Numbered from the stretch's first letter, positions 24,075 through 37,154 are shown. The stretch: 64,000 nt of DNA from Thermothelomyces thermophilus ATCC 42464 (GCF_000226095.1 NC_016472.1:8990001-9054000), one strand, 5' to 3'. The notes: generated from the sequence alone by a model not told the origin. Made by a program: numbers and translations.

Positions 24075-27000
24075 TTTTACATTAGTTGAAGATGACCTGA
24101 TAGACCTCGACGAACCGCTCACAAAAAGCACACTGGAACAGTCCGCCTCCGCTCTCACTGTCGCGGAAGAGGCCTTGACCAACGCCGAAGACACCGACAG
24201 AGAAGACGGAGCAGAAGCTGACAGCAAAAAATGGGCTATCAACCATGCCCCAGCACCGCGCAAGGTGTCCGAGAGAAAAAGGGCAGACCACGCCGCCTTC
24301 GATGTGTGGATTGAGGAACACCAGCAGGATCTCTCGAAGAACCTCCTCGGCAAGTTCTTTGTCGATAACGACGAGACATTGAATTCGCTGATGAGACAGC
24401 TTGAGAATCGGCACATCATCACGAGTCCCCGCGACTACCAACTCGAGCTCTTCGAGCTGGCCAAGACCCGAAACACGATCGCCGTGCTGGACACTGGTAC
24501 GGTCCTTTTTACTGGGGCTTTCCCTCACTGCTCTCAGTCCAGGATTGACAGTCCATAGGCTCTGGTAAAACGCTGATCGCCGCCTTGCTGTTGCGATGGA
24601 CAATCCAGAACGAGCTCGAGAGTCGATCCAGTGGCCTGCCCAAACGCATTGCTTTTTTCCTGGTCGACAAGGTAGCCCTCGTATTCCAGCAGCATGCTGT
24701 ACTAACCTGCAACTTGGACTATCCCATCGAGAAGTTCTGCGGTGATATGGTAGAGAACGTATCCGAGGATTTTTGGCGCAAGGCTTTCGACGAGAACATG
24801 GCAATCGTCTGCACCGCCGATATCCTCTATCAGTGCCTCAGCCACTCTTACGTCAGGATGGACCAGGTGAATCTCTTGGTCTTCGATGAGGCGCATCACA
24901 CCAAGAAGAACCACCCTTACGCTCGTATCATCAAGGACTTTTACACCGATGTGAAGGACGAAAACAAGAGGCCTCGCATTCTCGGCATGACCGCCTCTCC
25001 TGTCGATGCCCAGACCGACCCGAAGGTTGCGGCCGCCGAGCTCGAAGGCCTCCTGCACAGCCAGATCGCCACCGTTGCCGATCCGACCGTCTTACACAAC
25101 AGCTCAGCGAAGCCGAAACACGAGGTCGTCGCGGAGTATGACAAGAGGCCCCCAGACTGGGAGACAGAGCTCAACCAGGCGCTGAAGAGCCTCGTCGGCG
25201 ACCTCCGCGTCTTCCGGAGGCCGTTCGCCTTCACAGACACCGCAGCTGCCGAGCTTGGTCCCTGGTGTGCCGACCGGTATTGGCAGCTCTTTTTCGAGGA
25301 AGGAGAGGCGGTCAAGCTGGAATCTAGGGCCGAAATGGAAGCTTTCAGCCAGTCTACCTACGACCAAGGCGTCGGCCACCCTGTCGACAAGGTGCGGGAA
25401 GCCCATAATCTGGTGAAGCGGCACACCTTCGCCCGCCCTTCGATCGGCGTGCTGTCCTCCAAGGTCGTCCTACTGCTCAGGATCCTTCGGGAGCAATTCT
25501 ACCGCGCCAACCACCGTCGGCGATGCATCGTCTTTGTCAGGCAGCGGAACACTGTCTCGCTGCTTGCTGACCTACTGCAGCAGCCAGAGATGAAGATTCC
25601 AGGCCTAGTGCCCGGCTTATTGGTAAGGGTCATCTCAGACTTGCCTTAGGGCACTGCCTCATACGATCATTCAGGTTAATCATTCAACAGGTTGGGGGCG
25701 GCCATCCCGACGCGAGCTATGGCAACGCAAAGGTGACTTATCGTGACCAGGTCCGAACCATCTACAAGTTCAAAAAGGGCGAACTCAACTGCATTTTTGC
25801 CACGTCGGTCGCCGAGGAGGGTCTCGACATCCCGGACTGCAACGCAATCATAAGGTTCGATCTCAACGACACATTAATCCAGTACATCCAATCCCGCGGG
25901 AGAGCTCGCCAGGAGGGCTCCGTCTACATTCACATGGTTGAGTCGGGAAATCTGGAGCATCGCAGAAAACTGGCCCAGAACCAGCAGAGCGAAGATGCTC
26001 TCCGAAAGTTTTGTGAGGCGATGCCGGAGGACAGGAAGCTGACGGGAAACAACTTCAACATGGACTACTTCTTGCGCAAGGAGAAGGGCCAGCGACAGTA
26101 CACGGTCCCCGAGACGGGCGCGAAGCTCAACTACAGGCAGAGTCTAGTGTTCCTGGCCGCCTTCGTGGCCTCGCTCCCGCACCCACCCGGGGTCAGCCTC
26201 ACGGCCGATTACCTCGTCCTCCCTGTGCCCGGAGGTTTCCAGTGCGAGGTGACCTTGCCGGACTCTTCTCCCATCAGGAATGCCACCGGGAAGGTCCATG
26301 AGAGCAAGGCGGTTGCCAAGTGCTCGGCGGCCTACGAGATGTGCCTCAAGTTGATCAAGGCCAACTACCTCGATCAGCATCTACGACCCACCTTCACGAA
26401 GCAGCTCCACGCCATGCGGAATGCTCGGCTGGCCGTGAGCGCCAAGAAGAAGGGGCGGTACAATATGCGCGTCAAGCCCGAGATCTGGTCTGCCGTGGGC
26501 GAGCCCGTCGAGCTCTACGCCCTGGCCTTGACGCTATCGGACCCGACCGTGCTCGGCCGACCGTCGTCTCCGCTCCTCCTGCTGACACGGCAGCCGGTGC
26601 AGGAAATCCCATCGTTCCCGCTCTACTTCGGGAGCAATCGCTTCTCTGCTGTTCGTTGCGTTCCGGTTCCTGGGTCTCTCGAGCTTGATGACCGCCAGAT
26701 CCAAGGCTTGGCTGCTTTTACCTTGGCCGTCTTCAAAGACGTCTTTAGCAAGGAATACGAGGCTACCGTTGCTCAACTCCCGTACTTCATCGCCCCAACA
26801 AAATTGGAACACTCCAGCGGGTTCACAGCAGCTGACGGTCCGAGTTGTGTCGTGGACTGGGCCACCATCAGCTTTGTCAGGGAGAACGAGCACATCCGCT
26901 ACACGTTCGACGAGCTGGATGACTTCTTCAGGGACAAGTACGTTTGCGATCCGTATGATGGCTCTCGGAAGTTCTTCCTGCGCCGGCGCCGTCACGACTT

Positions 27001-29032
27001 GAGACCGACGGACCCTGTTCCGGAAGGCGTCGTTGCCCCGGGACACAGAGCCTGGCGTGTACCGGGCGGGAATCGCGACATTTTGAACTACAGTCTCAGT
27101 GCCTGGCGAAGGTCGCGTGGTTCTATGACTCTCCGTGAGGACCAGCCGGTCGTCGAGGCGGAGCTCTTGCCCATCCGCCGCAATTTTCTGGATGACAACA
27201 TCAGAGACGACGACTTGGAGCCCAAGCCGTGCTTCCTCGTGCTAGAACCCCTAAGAATATCTCCGGTAAGTGAACAGATGCATGAGAAACACGCGAAATA
27301 AGCAAAACGTTGAGAAACTACGTAGCTACCTGTGGACGTGGTGGCCATGGTTTACACGTTTCCGTCGATCATGCACCGCATCGACTCGAACCTCGTCGCT
27401 TTGGAGGCCTGCAAGAAGCTCGGTCTCAACATACGGCCGGATCTCGCGCTCGAGGCATTCACCAAGGACAGCGACAACACCGACGAGAACGACGCGGAGA
27501 AGATCCACTTTCAGGGCGGCATGGGCAGCAACTACGAGCGGCTCGAGTTCCTCGGAGACTGCTTCCTCAAGATGGCCACAACCATCTCCATCTTCACGCT
27601 TTTGCCGGACAAGGACGAGTCTGAATACCACATCGAGCGCATGCTACTGGTTTGCAATCGCAACCTCTTCAACAAGGCGCTCGAGGTTAAGCTGGAGGAA
27701 TACATACGATCCACGGCCTTTGACCGGCGCAGCTGGTACCCGGAGGGCCTGACTCTCAAGCGGGGAAAGCGGAGAGACGTCGATGGCAAGCACCAGCTGG
27801 CGGACAAGACCATCGCCGACGTGTGCGAGGCGCTCATCGGCGCGGCCTACCTGACGGCCCAGGACCGGTCGCCGTCGGACTTTGACCTCGCCGTCCGCGC
27901 CGTCACCGTCATGGTCCGCGACAGGAACCACGCCATGAGCTCCTACGGCGACTACTACGCCGCCTACCGGCCGGCCAAGTGGCAGACAGTGCCGTGCAGC
28001 CCGGCCCAAATCGACATGGCGGCCCGCTTCCGGGAGCGGATGGGCTACGCGTTCCGGCACCCACGCCTGCTGCGCTCGGCGTTCCAGCACCCGGCCTACC
28101 CGACCTTCTACGAGGGCCTGCCGTCGTACCAGCGGCTCGAGTTCCTGGGCGACGCGCTCCTCGACATGGCCTGCGTCGAGTTCCTGTTCCGCCGGTTCCC
28201 CGGCGCGGACCCGCAGTGGCTGACGGAGCACAAGATGGCCATGGTTTCGAACCAGTTCCTCGCCTGCCTGGCCGTCTACCTCGGCTTCCACAAGTCCATT
28301 GTCCACTGCAGCTCGCAGGTCCAGAGTGAGGTTGCCGGTTTCGTCGCCGAGGTGGAGGGCGAGCTGCGGGCGGCCAAGGAGGGAACGGAGGAGGGGGAGG
28401 AAGGGGAGGAGGAGGAGGAGGAAAAGAAGGAGAGGGGCGGCGAAGAGGAGGCATTTGCGCGCGACTTTTGGGTGCGCTGCGCGCGGAGGCCGCCCAAGTG
28501 CCTCGCCGACGTGGTCGAGGCCTACGTGGGGGCCGTCTTCGTGGACAGCGGGTACGACTTTGGCGAGGTCCGGCGCTTCTTTGCCGACCACGTCCGTCCC
28601 TTCTTCGAGGACATGCGGCCGTATGACGCGTTCGCCCGCAAGCACCCCGTCACCGCTCTCGCCGCCGTCTTGCAGAGCAAAATGCGCTGCCGCGAGTGGC
28701 GGCTGCTGGTCAAGGAGCTACCCGTCCCGGCCATGGCGCCGACGGCCGACGATGGCGGTGATGATGGCAATGATGATGGTCGTCGGGTGCTCGACTTTGC
28801 GGCCATGGCGAGCCCGCGGCTGGTGTGCGCGGTCCGGGTCCACGGGAGGACGCTCGCGCACGCGGTGTCGGGGAGCAGCAGGTACGGCAAGATCGCGGCG
28901 GCGAAGCAGGCGCTCAAGGTGCTAGAGGGGATGGAGCCGGAGGAGTTTCAGAAGGCGCATGGGTGTGCTTGTGGGGTGGATGGGACGGTGGGAGGGGAAG
29001 ACCGAGAGCCAGATCATGGCTCGGCCGTCTAG
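24028..29032 (+). CDS. DCL1: Dicer-like protein 1 (RNA silencing endoribonuclease)
   Basis: Cuts double-stranded RNA into small RNAs for quelling and antiviral defence. Exons 24028-24496, 24559-25622, 25691-27265 and 27326-29032 sum to 4815 nt, 1604 residues, the size of fungal DCL1. Order: acidic N-terminus; helicase with LDTGSGKT at about 155 (the first intron splits this motif) and DEAH at 266; helicase C with SRGRARQEGS; Dicer dimerisation domain; RNase IIIa (NYERLEFLGD near 1105); RNase IIIb (YQRLEFLGD near 1303); C-terminal dsRNA-binding domain (about 1520-1590) ending near GCAC, as in DCL1 rather than DCL2. No PAZ domain is evident, as usual in fungi. A Glu/Lys-rich insert (28379-28449) lies within RNase IIIb. 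The first exon is overlapped by a uORF. Confidence 0.95.
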
Positions 29033-32000
29033 TAAGAGAAAGGCGAAAGAAAGGGGGGCGGGGCGGGAAGTGAGGAGGGGTTGATGGCTGGCTCCTACCC
29101 GTTGCCATCGGACTCGAAAGAGACGATGCGGATCTATCGGAACCAAAACGGAGAACCGGCTCCCATTAGGGAACTACGGCCAGGATGGTAGGCTATAAGG
29201 GCGCCCAAACCCTGCCACAGGATCTGATTTTCTGCGCTGCAGCATCCGTACCTTTGCAAAGGTGCCTTATGGCGTCTGAAGACAGGCCGTGGAAGAAACC
29301 AGGCCTTTCTAACGAGCTTGATGATCATTTGCCGTGCAACGTTATTGCCTACACACTCCAGGATAAAGCAGAGCAAACAGAAAAAGTTGCCGTTAACCAA
29401 CCCGCTTTTTGGTCGTTTAACAATGTTTCGAGTGCAAGCTAAACTGATGCCCCCCCCCCCTACATACCAAAAATAAAATAAAATAAAAACAAAAATAAAG
29501 ATAAAAGCCAGCAAGAAGTGCTCGAGGTGAACTGCATAGACTTGCTCGCGGAATTGGTGTCCGCTATCCCGATGTTGGTGCGGGAGGCACCTTTGGCTGC
29601 AGGAAGGGTGAGCGTCAGAGATGAACACCGCCAACGGGTTGCATATGCATGCAACCGGTACGAACGATTGAGAGTGTTCCTGCCTTTCAAGTGCTGCACG
29701 GCGAAATTAAACAAACGAAGCTTGCATAGGGTCATCCCGGCAACGACAGCGCAATTACGGAACGGAATCGTGGTGGCCATGCATGGTCGAGCGGGTTATC
29801 GCAAAGGCAAGCAGAAAATACGATGACTGCAGTGTATGTATGTACATACGAGAGTAGAGCCATGTCGAAACCATTCTTTTGTGAAAGAATGCCACGTGGA
29901 CTTTCGCAGAAGCAATTGCCCCTACTCCGTGGACAGGGTTTAAGACAAACACTTGCGTCGGGGGAAAGAAAAAAGGAAGGCTGCGGCTTGCCTTCGAGAA
30001 CTAGTACTCTACTGTAGTATCTCTCGGAAGGCAGCAGCCATACCCGAGACTCGTGCAGTTGCCGTCTTGGCTCTGCACGCAGCATGCGGCGTGGGATCGA
30101 TTCATTTGCCAATGCCCAACCACACGCACCAAAGAGGCAGAAAGGGAAGGGGTAGGGAACTCGGGTGCTATCTCAACCCCACCATCAGCCACCTTCACCT
30201 ACTACGGAGTACAGAGTGGTATTTACTCCGAGCACCCTTGACCGCCCTGAGCCGTCCTTCCTCAGAGCTGCATTGCCACGTGTAATCCGTAGATGAGGAG
30301 AGACAAACGCTCGACATTGGCAATGAAGTGACGGAAGTGATCCTGCGGCAAGCCATAGTGGCTGGGACACCCCCGATCCTGGCCTGACTATGTAGTGTAC
30401 TGTACGGTCCGTACATCCATACAGGAACTCCACTAGTCTGCACTAGTGGAATCTATACAAACCGATTAACCTACCCTTCCTGGTCAAGCTGATCAAAGTT
30501 TAGCTTGCAACTCCAGCATCACTGAAGACGAAATCGCAAACACGGAGTATAATAAAGAGAGCCGAGCCTAGCCAGCGTCGGCTCCCAACAATCATTAGAT
30601 CCGCCGATCCCGATCGCGATTGAGATAGTCGAGCCAATCGAGTGGGTTTCCCGGGGTGCCGGATGTTTGTGCGAGCAGACGAAAATGCAAAGTGCGGGTT
30701 GCCGAATTCTTACAGCGCCGCCCGCGCATTTGGTCCACCGTTCGCTGGTATACAAAATACGCACACCGTTGGCTTACTGTTGCTCAGCATGGTTAAGAGA
30801 ATGCTACTGACCCAGCCCATGAGGCCGGAGAACACATACTATGTATGCAGCAGCAATAACAAGAGGTTGTGCCTTTGTAGGTGTGCCTCAGTGGACCCTC
30901 GCTGGCAACCACTGAGGTGCCAGATCGCTAGAAGAAGATCTCCAGATCGACGACTAGGGGTGCGGGGCTGCTGATCCCTGTCTTTGACGCACTCTCTCCT
31001 GCCAAGAAGGACCCACTCCCCTCCAAAAGCCACCCACGAGACAGCAGCTTGGCATTCGAGGAAAAAAAATTAAACTCGACCTTGCCATTGAGGATGAAAG
31101 AATGCTTTCTCTGTGGGCCTGATACTGTGAGCCGCGAGCATAGAAGAGACAGAAAGGGAAGGAAAGAAAAGAAGAAAATAGGCAAAAGAGGATCGGCAAA
31201 ACCTCCCTCCCACGAGCCGCATTCAATTCGACCTCAAGAAAGACTGTGCATGAATCATGTGGACTTCAATGCCCACTTTAGCGTCCATTTCCTCAATTTA
31301 CGGCAGAGGTCTTTGCCAGGGATGAGGCTTGTCAATGCTGACAAACGGAGAGTGTGGTGTGTTGGTGTATTTCCGGCCCGCGCTTGAGAAATGCCTCAGC
31401 ACAACCGAGTCTCGGTAGTTAGTCTGTAGGTAGTGTACTAGAGTAGAGAATCAGTACTTGTTATGTCTGTTATCCCTGGAATACGGAATACATTCGGATA
31501 CAGGGTGATGAACCCGCTTATTCCGTATCTATCAGTACACTACTACACACGGCAGCCGCCAGTTAGAACATGGAAGCTGTGTCGAGGCGCTAAGCAGGAG
31601 AGAATCGCCGAAACCACATTCACAGACCTTCGGAATGCAACCCCACCCCGCCTTTCAATGCATGCCGACACGCAGGCGCACGGATGGATTCGATTCTTTC
31701 AAACGAAGGAGCACGTCGTCCCTGCATCTTCCCGGTCAAACGAATGCATTCTTGCTCTTTCTGTTGGCCATGCCGTCAAGGTATGCGCTTGCCCGTTTCT
31801 GTATGCTCTTCCCATGCTTTCGTCTCTCCACTCCCCAAATTAGAAGGTGTTCCCCTCCCCAAGACGGCCCCGGACCTGCCGATGCAAGTAGCATGCGCTC
31901 GGCGGATGGGGTGATGACGGAGCTGAGGAGAGGAGGAAACAACGGGTCTGGTCTATTGGAGAGAGCTGAGGAGAAGAGATACCGGAACCTGGGGGGCGTG

Positions 32001-32926
32001 CAAGTGCTCGTCGAGCGAGGCAGCGACTGACGCACCCACCTTGGGTACCTTGCCTACCCGAGAGGTGCCTTCCCTACCTAACCTGCGTTAGTTATTAGGG
32101 ATCTATGTCAAATCCGAGGAAACAGCGCTGCTCTCTCACCCGTTCCCCGCCGGCGAGTCGAGCTGGCCGCTTCTTTGTTTGCCGGATCATGGATGGGGCA
32201 TCTTGTGGGAACTCTACACTAATCGAGAACCAAGATCAGCTCCGTCGAGCCATGACGACCACCAAGTTACTTACGACGAAGCACTCCACACAAGGACTGT
32301 ACATACCTTACATACAGTAGGTAAGGTACATATACGCAATTACGGGGTAAACCAGGGGACGTCCATCTTGCCGGTTCCGAGTGGTTGTTACCCGGCAGGG
32401 ACCCGACAGGGAAGAGGCATCTCCCGTTTTCAGGGGGGGTTCGACTTTGTCCCACCCCAGGGCTCCAGCTCGGCGCAGTCAAATGGATCCCACTCGTCCT
32501 CATCGAGCGTACTAGTACACGGCGGCTTCGGACTATCATCCTTTGTGTTTTGCCATTTTACTGGTATATCCTTGCCAACTCTTCTTCTTCATCTCTCGAC
32601 CCCGCCTCCGTCTGATCTCCCCAAAATTTCCTGTTCTTTTTCATCACTCACAACACATATCACCTCAGTCTTGTCGTTCCCCTTCTCAGGTCTAGACGCC
32701 CAGCATCGCCAAATACCTAGGGTGCCTAGTAACCTTTGGGAGCTCAGTGTGCATCAGCTACTAGACACACACTGCCCCGTTAAACAACAGAGTATTGGCG
32801 CATCAGTAATAGGCGACCCAGCAAAACCGAGACGGCAAGAAGAGCACCGATTCTAGCACAGCCACGGTTCTACGGCACCGCGCTGCCCTCGCCGCCAGCT
32901 GATGGCAGGTCGACCGCGGTAGTGCA
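29033..32926. other. Longest gene-free interval (3.9 kb)
   Basis: No frame here shows coding composition or yields a coherent spliced product. Visible elements are a C11 run near 29450 followed by an A-rich stretch, an exact TACGGAGTA at 30203-30211, an inverted repeat TGTACGG-T-CCGTACA at 30401-30415, and a second one (CCACTAGT/ACTAGTGG, 4-nt loop) at 30430-30449. A repeated ACATAC/TACATA stretch lies at 32299-32335. The last 300 or so bases are CT-rich and look like the leader of the next gene. A non-coding transcript is possible but not shown. Confidence 0.45.
30401..30449. repeat. Two adjacent short inverted repeats
   Basis: First, 7-bp arms around one base (TGTACGG T CCGTACA, 30401-30415). 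Second, 8-bp arms CCACTAGT and ACTAGTGG separated by four bases (30430-30449). Both are perfect. The region just before also holds TGTACTGTAC (30396-30405). Function unknown. Confidence 0.6.
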
Positions 32927-35916
32927 ATGGGCCTTCTCAGCTTTATCTCCAAGAAAACGGTCAACAGAGGAAAGGCTGGAGCCTCCGTCGTGAGCGCCCA
33001 GCCCCTCGAGTCCGCCTCGTCCCAAACCCCCCACCCGCAAGGTGAGGAAAGTCCTCGCAACGGTACTGTAGACATGGCTCGACTGACACGGGTGCAGATG
33101 AAAGTGCCGTAGTGGCCGACGATTCAAGGATGGAGGGCTCTCCCTCGGGTGTGCGGGCGGGTTCCAACCAGTCAGAGCTCTCTCTCGGCGCCGCCGCCGC
33201 CGAGGACGAGCAGCCAGCTCCCACTCCCAATGTGCCCCGCCTCCGAGAAGAGGACACCGGAGGACTTGGTGCGGCTGAGAATGACCGTCACTCCCGCGTC
33301 TCCCTTTCAAAAGGGATGTCCCGGGCGAAAGGGTCTGGTCGGGGAAGGCCGCCTCCACTCTCCTTTCGCATCACAAAGACCGACGGCGTGCCAACGTCTC
33401 GTCCAAGCTCTCGAGGCTCCATGGGCACCGTCAAAGGCCCTGTCAACCGCAATTCCGGACGCGTACGTGCCGAGTCCCTCAGGACCAACAATAGCAGTGC
33501 GTTCAAGGACCTCCTCGACGCTCAGTCCGAGATCAAGCCGGCCGACTTCAGGGAGAGGGTAACTGCTGCCGGCGCAAGGGACTATGGCGAAGACGTTGCC
33601 GACAGAAACTTGGGCCAAAATGGCTTCGATCTTAGCTCGGAGCATGTGAGAGCCTTTTACGCCCAGATGAGAAGAGCCGAATCACAGCACGCGGGGCATC
33701 TCACCGGCACCAAAAAGCTGGACCCGTATAAGGCGGGAGTCCGAAGGATATCGCCTTGCGCAAGCCAGCCTTCGTTGTCAAGGGACGCTTATGGAAGCAC
33801 TTCATCCTCGAACTCGAGGTCTTCGCGCAAAGAGGATTCCGCACGCCGCCGCTCGGTCAGCACCTACATGCCATTATCCTTGGGAAAAGTGAAGAGTTTG
33901 CCGTTCGATCGGAAGCATGAGCACCTCGGCGCCCTCCTCTCACCACGTACTCCCGTTCCAGAGGACGAGAGCTTGGACTTTGGCTTCTCTGCTCCGAGGT
34001 TGAATACTCCAGTCGTACCTCAGATTCCGGATACGGCGCCATCACCGACGATCCGCACCGCGAGGCGGCCGCGCGATTCCGTCGAACTCGCCAAGCGGAG
34101 AGCAGAGGCGCCGGTGCCAGAGGACGGCGATGCTGATGATTCGCCGACAGGCAACTTTGCCCTCTGGTCAGCCGCTCGGCCTCGTCGCTCCTCGGCGATC
34201 CTTTCGGCGTCTTCCCCCTCAAAAAAGTATCACAGTCTCCATACCCTGCACTCCTCCGCGTTGTCGACGGTGAGTCGGGAAACGCTACGCAGCCCAGCAT
34301 CGTTTCCGCTGGAAGCGGCGTCCAAGAACTTGACTCATATTGCCACGGAGATCCCTGTTCAAAAAACATCTGTTCGTCCCGAAGTCAATGACGACCAGAA
34401 AGCCACCGCCTCGCCAACATTTCGAGCGCGAACGATCCCCGAAGATGATAGAGCGCATCCTTTGCGAAAACCCCACTTGCTTGCCTCCAAGGAAGAATCT
34501 CGGGCCGCCGACATTACCCTCCCGGACGACGATATTCTGGACTATGCCCCACCCATCCGCACCGATAACATACGCAAGTGGTCCGCCTCATCAGGCACAC
34601 CCACAGCCTGCGAGAGCAGCACCGCCGCTAGCATAGTGACCAGCACCTTCAACCGCCCCCCTTCCCTCCACACGGCCGATACCTCGGTCGACCTCAGCAT
34701 CGGTACCATCTCTCCGCCGTTGAAACCTACAAAACCCCAGTCCGCCACCCACGACTCGGATTCTGACGTCGAGCCTTATTACAACCCGGATCTTGAGGAC
34801 AAAGTTCACAACACGGTCCTGCCCGCACCCAGGAAGGGACCGCCAGAAGCGACCGGTATGGACGACTATCTCATCTCCGCCTCCCAACGCGAGCAGTCGC
34901 GTAACGAGGGTCCCGAGCCAGCCTCAACCGACCCTCTCTCCCATTACCTTCCCTCTAACACCGTCGCCCCAGAAACCGCGTCAGACACATTCAACATAGA
35001 TGACTACGTCTCCTCTGACGCCGAGTCTTTGATGAGAGCTCCAACATCAACAACGACGACGGCAGGAACGACTTCCAGTCGCCAACCGACAGCAGAGGGC
35101 GAGGAGGAACTGCTATTTAAGGATAATCTGGGGTTTGGACCCGGCGGGATGCAGCTGCCAGGCCTGGCGGATCCCCTTCCCTCGTCGCCTGCGCCAAGGT
35201 CGCCGCTGGAGCCCGTGAATGACGTACATGAGAGCCAGAAGGAGTTTGGTATTGGTGAGGGCGGGAGAAGATGGGACCGATACAAGTGTCGGGGCAGCGG
35301 CAGCGGTGGCGCGACCGTTTCCGCACCCTATGGTGCGTATAGTTTCGTTCATGATACGCCGGGGTGGGGGGAGGATTATCCTGTGAGGAGGAGCGCAAAA
35401 CGGGTTGAGGGAGGCAGAAGGCGAGAAATCAGGAGGTTGTCCGCTCTCGGTCATGTTGGGACTTATGACGGCTCTGCGTCTGAGTATAGGGGTGGTGGTA
35501 ATGGCGGGTATGGTGATAAGCGACGCGAAAGAGGGGGGATGGAGGCCGCAGACGACCACGACGACGGTTATGATGCGGATTACATTGACGAGGATGAAGA
35601 ACTGTCGCGGCGGCAACTGCAAAGAGCAAAGCAGACAAGGAGGCAACGATTGGAAGGTTGCGAGAAGGAATCCAGGACCCGAAATCATCACCAAGGGGGG
35701 GAAAACCAACCTGAACAACAACAACAACAACATGACGAGGGATTGGAGACCCAGATTAAGATAACAAACGCCGTAAGGCTAAGGAAGCAAGCCAGGAGGG
35801 CGAGAATGCTGTCCGGGCAGCCTTCGGCGGCCATGTTGCGGCGCAAGGGGCCCACGAGCCAGGGGTCGGGGAAGAGACTGTCGGTGCCCGTTTTGGAGGT
35901 TGAAGGGGAAGAGTAA
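32927..35916 (+). CDS. Unrecognised 977-residue, largely disordered protein
   Basis: Exons 32927-33041 and 33098-35916 (56-nt intron, GTGAGG..TGCAG) give 2934 nt, 977 residues. The protein starts MGLLSFISKKTV, then is rich in Ser, Pro, Thr and charged residues almost throughout. More ordered islands include SSEHVRAFYAQMRRAESQHA, KSLPFDRKHEHLGALLSPRT and FKDNLGFGPGGMQLPGLADP. The C-terminus is basic and helical-looking, with QQQQQH and NAVRLRKQARRARMLSG near the end. No enzyme domain, signal peptide or membrane segment is visible. N-myristoylation was considered because of MGLL, but the fifth residue after Met is Phe, which does not fit the consensus. I do not recognise the family and assign no function. 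Confidence 0.78.
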
Positions 35917-36401
35917 GAGGACGAAATGGCTGGCGACGCTCTTTGGTATTTTCTTTGTGTGTAACCACTTGGGCTTGGGATGGGCATGAGTGGACCACAG
36001 GGCCACGGTCATATCATGAGGCATGGACAGGAGAGATGGGTATGGGAATATGACGGGTTATCTGGCTTGGGGTCCGGCGTGGGCAAAAGAGTCGGTCATG
36101 GAACGGCTCCAAACGCATGGTGCGATTGATACCCTGGTGTATGGCTGCCGTGAGGTAGCATATATGGCACATGTATGTATGGACAAGGCGCTGATCTAGG
36201 TGATGGTGATGATTGAGACACTTGATTCATAACCTGGCGATGCGCAATCCATACGCTCGGATTGAATTCGCAAATCTGTCTCTTTACTTGGTTAATGCCC
36301 AGAGGCTGCACTCAGCACCTCGGGCATGGCGAGCCCGGCATACTAATCTCGCCTAACCAAACCTCACGATGATGCGCAGAACCGGTTTCCACTCCCCAAA
36401 C
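35917..36401. other. Convergent 3' region
   Basis: 485 bases between the stop codons of the 977-residue protein (+) and the ubiquitin hydrolase (-). They hold the two 3' UTRs. I see nothing else. Confidence 0.5.
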
Positions 36402-37154
36402 TTAATCCAAGCTCCTCGCCAGCGCGACGCAGCTAAACCTCAGGTCGGCGGCCTCCCTCTCGAGGAACTTGAGCGGGCCGAGGGCAAGGGCCTTCTCGCT
36501 GAGCACGTCCTCGGAGCTGTCGAGGTCGCCCCTCCTCAGGGGGCCCTTGCGCCGGCCGTCGAGCTCCCAGAGGGCGCCGTCGCGGCCCTTGACGAAGCAG
36601 ACGTAGTGCAGGTCGACGTCGTCGGTGGCGGCGGGGGCGGTGGTGTCGCCCTGCTCGGCGGCGCTCTGGTGGGCGGCCGCGAGGGCGGGGTCGCGCTCGA
36701 GCAGGCGCGCGCGCTCGTCCGGCCCGAGCGGGACGGCGGCGGCGAGGAGGCGGTCGAGCGGCGTGCCGGGCTCGACGGCCCGGCGCGCCTCGCCGTTGGC
36801 GGCCGCGTGCAGCAGGCCGATGAGCCCGCACGCGTTGCGGATCGTCTGCCGGAACCAGACCACCGGCTCGTCCTCGCCGCGCCCGTCGTACCCGCCGCCG
36901 CCGGGGGCCACCGTCGCGTCCTCGGCCAGCCGGTGCGACTCGTACGCGGCCGAGACGGGGAACACGAGCAGCAGCGCGTGCGCCGGCCGCGGGATGAAGG
37001 CCAGCAGCGACGGCTCCGTCAGCGAGTACACGTCGTGCACCGCCAGCGACCGCGACAGCCCCAGCGTGTGCAGCAGGTTCGTCATGAGCTCCGGGTTGGC
37101 CTCGAGCGGCACGAAGGCCGGCGCCTGGGAGGACGGGTCGGTTGTGGTTGACAT
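36402..37154 (-). CDS. Ubiquitin carboxyl-terminal hydrolase, UCH (peptidase C12) family
   Basis: Removes small adducts from the ubiquitin C-terminus and helps keep monoubiquitin available; cytosolic and nuclear. Related to yeast Yuh1 and UCH-L1/L3. Uninterrupted 250 residues from the ATG at 37154. The frame is open a further 26 codons upstream, but that extension is Lys/Arg-rich leader sequence and was not chosen. The catalytic set is visible: Gln103 and Cys109 in WFRQTIRNACGLIGLLHA, His183 in DLHYVCFV, Asp199 in LWELDGRRKGP. The N-terminal FVPLEANPELMTNLLHTLGL also fits the family. The segment between the Cys and His motifs is Ala-rich. Immediately 5' of the ATG is a purine/poly(A) tract. 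Confidence 0.93.
   Translation of the reverse strand: MSTTTDPSSQAPAFVPLEANPELMTNLLHTLGLSRSLAVHDVYSLTEPSLLAFIPRPAHALLLVFPVSAAYESHRLAEDATVAPGGGGYDGRGEDEPVVWFRQTIRNACGLIGLLHAAANGEARRAVEPGTPLDRLLAAAVPLGPDERARLLERDPALAAAHQSAAEQGDTTAPAATDDVDLHYVCFVKGRDGALWELDGRRKGPLRRGDLDSSEDVLSEKALALGPLKFLEREAADLRFSCVALARSLD

Noticed and set aside
32927-32960. N-myristoylation signal on the 977-residue protein (MGLLSF)
   Set aside because: The position that must be a small residue is Phe.
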